64,000 nt of DNA from UTCFX2 sp963788305 (lineage in GTDB: Bacteria; Chloroflexota; Anaerolineae; Anaerolineales; UBA4823), in contig CAWBGK010000012.1 of the NCBI GenBank assembly GCA_963788305.1, positions 62,001 through 126,000 on the forward strand, read 5' to 3'. The notes beneath the pieces are model-generated. The model saw nothing but the letters and a program-made list of their open reading frames with translations. It did no database searches and had not been told where the DNA came from. The position numbers and the translations under genes are program-made. Shown here piece after piece: positions 61,992-64,000 of the stretch (positions within the stretch are counted from its first letter, which is position 1; the number at the start of each line of letters is the position of its first letter).

Positions 61992-62619
61992 ATGGACGAG
62001 AAATCAATTACCGATCTAATAACCGACCTGATCCCCGATACAAGTGAACAGAGTAGAGGCATTACTTCATCTTCTGAAGATGACCAAAACTCTATCTTGA
62101 TCGGGGTTCTTCGCATGCTGGTGGACCAATCTGGAGAGCCGATGCAGCGAACTCTGGAAGATTTTCTTGGGGGGAAGGGTGAGCTGCTTGAGGTGACCCG
62201 AGCCGCCTCCGGAGGAAGAAAGAAATCAGCAGAAGCTGAGATTGTAGATGTTTTTAACGAATCAAATGAATATATCACCCACGATCGCCAAAATTATCGC
62301 GCCGATACTCCTGAAGCTTGTCCCATCGATCCGCATTCCGTCGGAAACGCAAAGCGGAACCAATGATTCGGAAAGAGAAGAAAAACCTCCAAAGAAGCCG
62401 AGTACTAAACCAAAGCCTTCATCTCGTCCGAAAACCGAGGCGAAAACCAGCACGAAAAAGCCGAAAAAGAAGACACCTGCAAAACCTAAAAAAACAACAT
62501 CGAAACCCAAGAAGACGGTTTCAAAACCAAAAACCAGCTCATCCAAGAAGCAATCAAAAAAGAAATCCTCTTCCAAAACTGCTCAGAGCGGGAGAAAAAC
62601 CAGCTCTAAAGCAAAGTAA
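61992..62619 (+). CDS. Protein with lysine-rich histone-like tail, frameshifted
   Basis: A protein of about 208 residues. The N-terminal part is acidic and polar (SITDLITDLIPDTSEQ, LRMLVDQSGEPMQRT). After the frame change near 62268 comes a hydrophobic ISPTIAKIIAPILLKLVPSI, then a tail of about 80 residues made almost wholly of Lys, Pro, Ser and Thr (KKPKKKTPAKPKKTTSKPKK). The tail resembles histone H1 or AlgP-type repeats and suggests DNA binding or secretion-related charge. The start follows CCGGAGGG and a possible TAAAAT promoter. I do not recognise the family. Confidence 0.6.
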
Positions 62620-62639
62620 GCCTCTGATCCATGAAAGGT

Positions 62640-63101
62640 TCAGGCTAAGTACTTTTTACGCCATTCGCATATCGCCCTGGTGTGGATCGGATAATGGCTG
62701 TACGTATCCAACCTCAATCGGTGTCGAAAACGCGTCTCAGAAATAAAATACTCGTCCGAAATGGTGCGGACATATTCAACCAGTCTTTTATGGGTTTGAT
62801 CGAGCTGGATAATTACATCGGCGAGCAGCAAAGCGCGGTATTTTTCTGTCATGATCGCGTTAAAGGCATCGATCCCACCATACAGCAAGGAATAACGAGG
62901 CGGGCGATTTCCCTGCAAGATATGGGGTAAATACTTCAGGGCTTCTTCTTCCCAGCAAATCACGTGGGCGAGAATATCTTTCACAGACCAATCGCCGGTT
63001 ACGCCGGGCTCCATCATCTGAGCTTCGGTTAAGTTGGAAAACGAATTCAAAAAATCTACCCAGGACTTATCAAGTTTCTCCAGCAGTTTTGCTTTCTTCA
63101 T
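62640..63101 (-). CDS. DinB/ClbS-DfsB family protein
   Basis: A 153-residue four-helix protein. WSVKDILAHVICWEEEAL near the N-terminus and the later Y-x-H-Y-x-x-H pattern (YSHYPIHTRAICEW) are the DinB-like metal-ligand features (HxxxE/H). In ClbS, this fold confers self-protection against colibactin; the role here is unknown. It overlaps the next gene by 4 bases (ATGA). Confidence 0.75.
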   Translation of the reverse strand: MKKAKLLEKLDKSWVDFLNSFSNLTEAQMMEPGVTGDWSVKDILAHVICWEEEALKYLPHILQGNRPPRYSLLYGGIDAFNAIMTEKYRALLLADVIIQLDQTHKRLVEYVRTISDEYFISETRFRHRLRLDTYSHYPIHTRAICEWRKKYLA

Positions 63102-63643
63102 TTCGATAATCCTGGTTGATCATCCTGTTGAAATAGAGCAAGCAGCGGCAGCAGGTGATCGATATGGTGGTGCTCAAATGAACCCTGAAGCACTGCAATT
63201 AATGGGTAGCCTTTGAGCCATGGGAATTTTCCGGGTACAAGCATGTTTTCTTCGGAGGTACTTTCTGAAAGCTCCAGAAAACGGGAATAACCGATTTTCC
63301 ACTCTGAATGAACGGAAGACCAGTCTTTATTCTGATAGTCCTGGTATATCCAGGAATTGAATTGATCCGTGTAATTCTCCAAATCCGGATCCAGTCCGTG
63401 AAGCCACCCAGGCAGCAGTGGGTCGCAGTTTTGCTGAGCAGCTTCCAGGCGTGCGATGGAAACTTGCTGCCATGCTCGCAGATGGGCAACGACATCTTTG
63501 ATTGATAAATTGCCAGGAAGGTCAGCAGAAATGATTTCTGATTCACCCAGGTTGGCCAAAAAATCTTCCCAACGAGCAAATTCTTCCCTTAATGCTGAGA
63601 TGATCTGCGTTTTATTATCCAAATTATTCTCCTTCTCAACCAT
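63098..63643 (-). CDS. DinB/ClbS-DfsB family protein
   Basis: A 181-residue four-helix protein related to its downstream neighbour. LSIKDVVAHLRAWQQVSIARLEAA is the N-terminal DinB-like motif, and SFEHHHIDHLLPLLALF supplies the C-terminal histidines. The pair looks like a tandem duplication that has diverged. A weak ribosome binding site precedes the ATG at 63643. Confidence 0.75.
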   Translation of the reverse strand: MVEKENNLDNKTQIISALREEFARWEDFLANLGESEIISADLPGNLSIKDVVAHLRAWQQVSIARLEAAQQNCDPLLPGWLHGLDPDLENYTDQFNSWIYQDYQNKDWSSVHSEWKIGYSRFLELSESTSEENMLVPGKFPWLKGYPLIAVLQGSFEHHHIDHLLPLLALFQQDDQPGLSK

Positions 63644-63740
63644 CCTATTTTCCTATAAGTACAACCCCTTGAGAAATTCTGGGATCACTCGATGTTGGCA
63701 GCTTTTAGACAATTACCGTATATATCAGAAACAAGTGCTG

Positions 63741-64000
63741 TTATTTTACCGGGAGAATCTGGTAGACGAATGCATAACCATTTGCTTCTGCGGTATTCTT
63801 AATTTTCAAGCTAATCTCCTGGAAATCAAAGCGGAAAGAATAATCCTTGCCAAACAGATGGGATTGCTCCTGGATCGTTCCCTGGCGGTTACCCTTTAAT
63901 GTGTTGTAGCTTTCGGTTTTAAAACCAAAACTTCCTGAACCGACATCATCCATACTCCCACCGGTAGAAAAACCAGATCCTGCTTCTATCAACATTTCTG
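63741..64000 (-). CDS. C-terminal part of an unknown protein (partial)
   Basis: An open frame from the window edge to a stop at 63741, about 86 residues seen. It reads SMDDVGSGSFGFKTESYNTLKGNRQGTIQEQ, then a beta-like SFRFDFQEISLKIKNTAEANGYAFVYQI. No family is recognised. The frame is still open at the edge, so the gene probably begins outside the window. Confidence 0.45.
   Translation of the reverse strand, partial: EMLIEAGSGFSTGGSMDDVGSGSFGFKTESYNTLKGNRQGTIQEQSHLFGKDYSFRFDFQEISLKIKNTAEANGYAFVYQILPVK

Overview
The window looks like ordinary chromosome from a Chloroflexota bacterium, most likely class Anaerolineae. Base composition is about 50% GC. The reasons are the many lipoproteins and secreted proteins, including LysM, NBR1-Ig and RTX-like ones (the RTX-like one ends in a 'YLPIILK'-type C-terminus), a dephospho-CoA kinase fused to a GNAT domain, a DUF951 protein, a quinate-dehydrogenase-like protein and no outer-membrane genes. 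This placement is inference from gene content. I saw no rRNA, tRNA, CRISPR array, prophage or insertion sequence.

Layout. 1-3.5 kb: membrane proteins (K+ channel, DUF308/HdeD, a truncated YihY/BrkB remnant, a two-TM coiled-coil protein). 3.6-5.2 kb: a pterin-dependent methyltransferase and a MetH-activation-like protein, overlapping. 5.2-5.5 kb: a small ORF and two terminator hairpins, then an ABC ATPase that has lost its catalytic motifs. 6.4-12 kb: a tight operon of three GNAT genes, a HAD hydrolase, an amidase and an MFS transporter. 12-14 kb: a phosphate symporter-like protein and a universal stress protein. 14-20.4 kb: a terpene-cyclase-like protein, a GH114 glycosidase, a large repeat protein, a phosphoesterase and IlvE. 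20.6-29.6 kb: sugar/nucleotide and housekeeping genes (quinate dehydrogenase-like, NTP transferase, PAP2, PGI/PMI, RsmI, NBR1-Ig lipoprotein, DUF951, M50 protease, HD protein, prephenate dehydrogenase, Kbl/BioF). 30-38.3 kb: a complete Dpp/Opp-type ABC importer with two binding proteins. 38.4-44.9 kb: CoaE-GNAT, CdaA, CdaR/YbbR, Der, LepB, DeoC and a zinc-ribbon protein. 45-50 kb: NUDIX, LysM proteins, EamA, M28. 50-54 kb: threonine synthase, aspartate kinase and an unknown HAD protein. 54-64 kb: aminotransferase, LysE, RRM and cold-shock proteins, an esterase plus ATP-grasp pair, a spermidine-synthase-like membrane protein, S51 peptidase, a Lys-rich tail protein and two DinB/ClbS proteins.

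The most unusual content is in the importer operon. Its second binding protein (36486-38283) carries the family's N-terminal lobe at its C-terminus, so it appears circularly permuted. The DppC-type permease of the same operon has about 105 extra residues with added membrane segments. A perfect 13-bp hairpin separates the first binding-protein gene from the permeases.

At least eleven genes, including the normally essential Der, are each broken by one or two single-base frameshifts while the coding continues cleanly in another frame. This pattern points to indel errors in the sequence rather than gene decay, so I annotate each as one gene spanning both frames.
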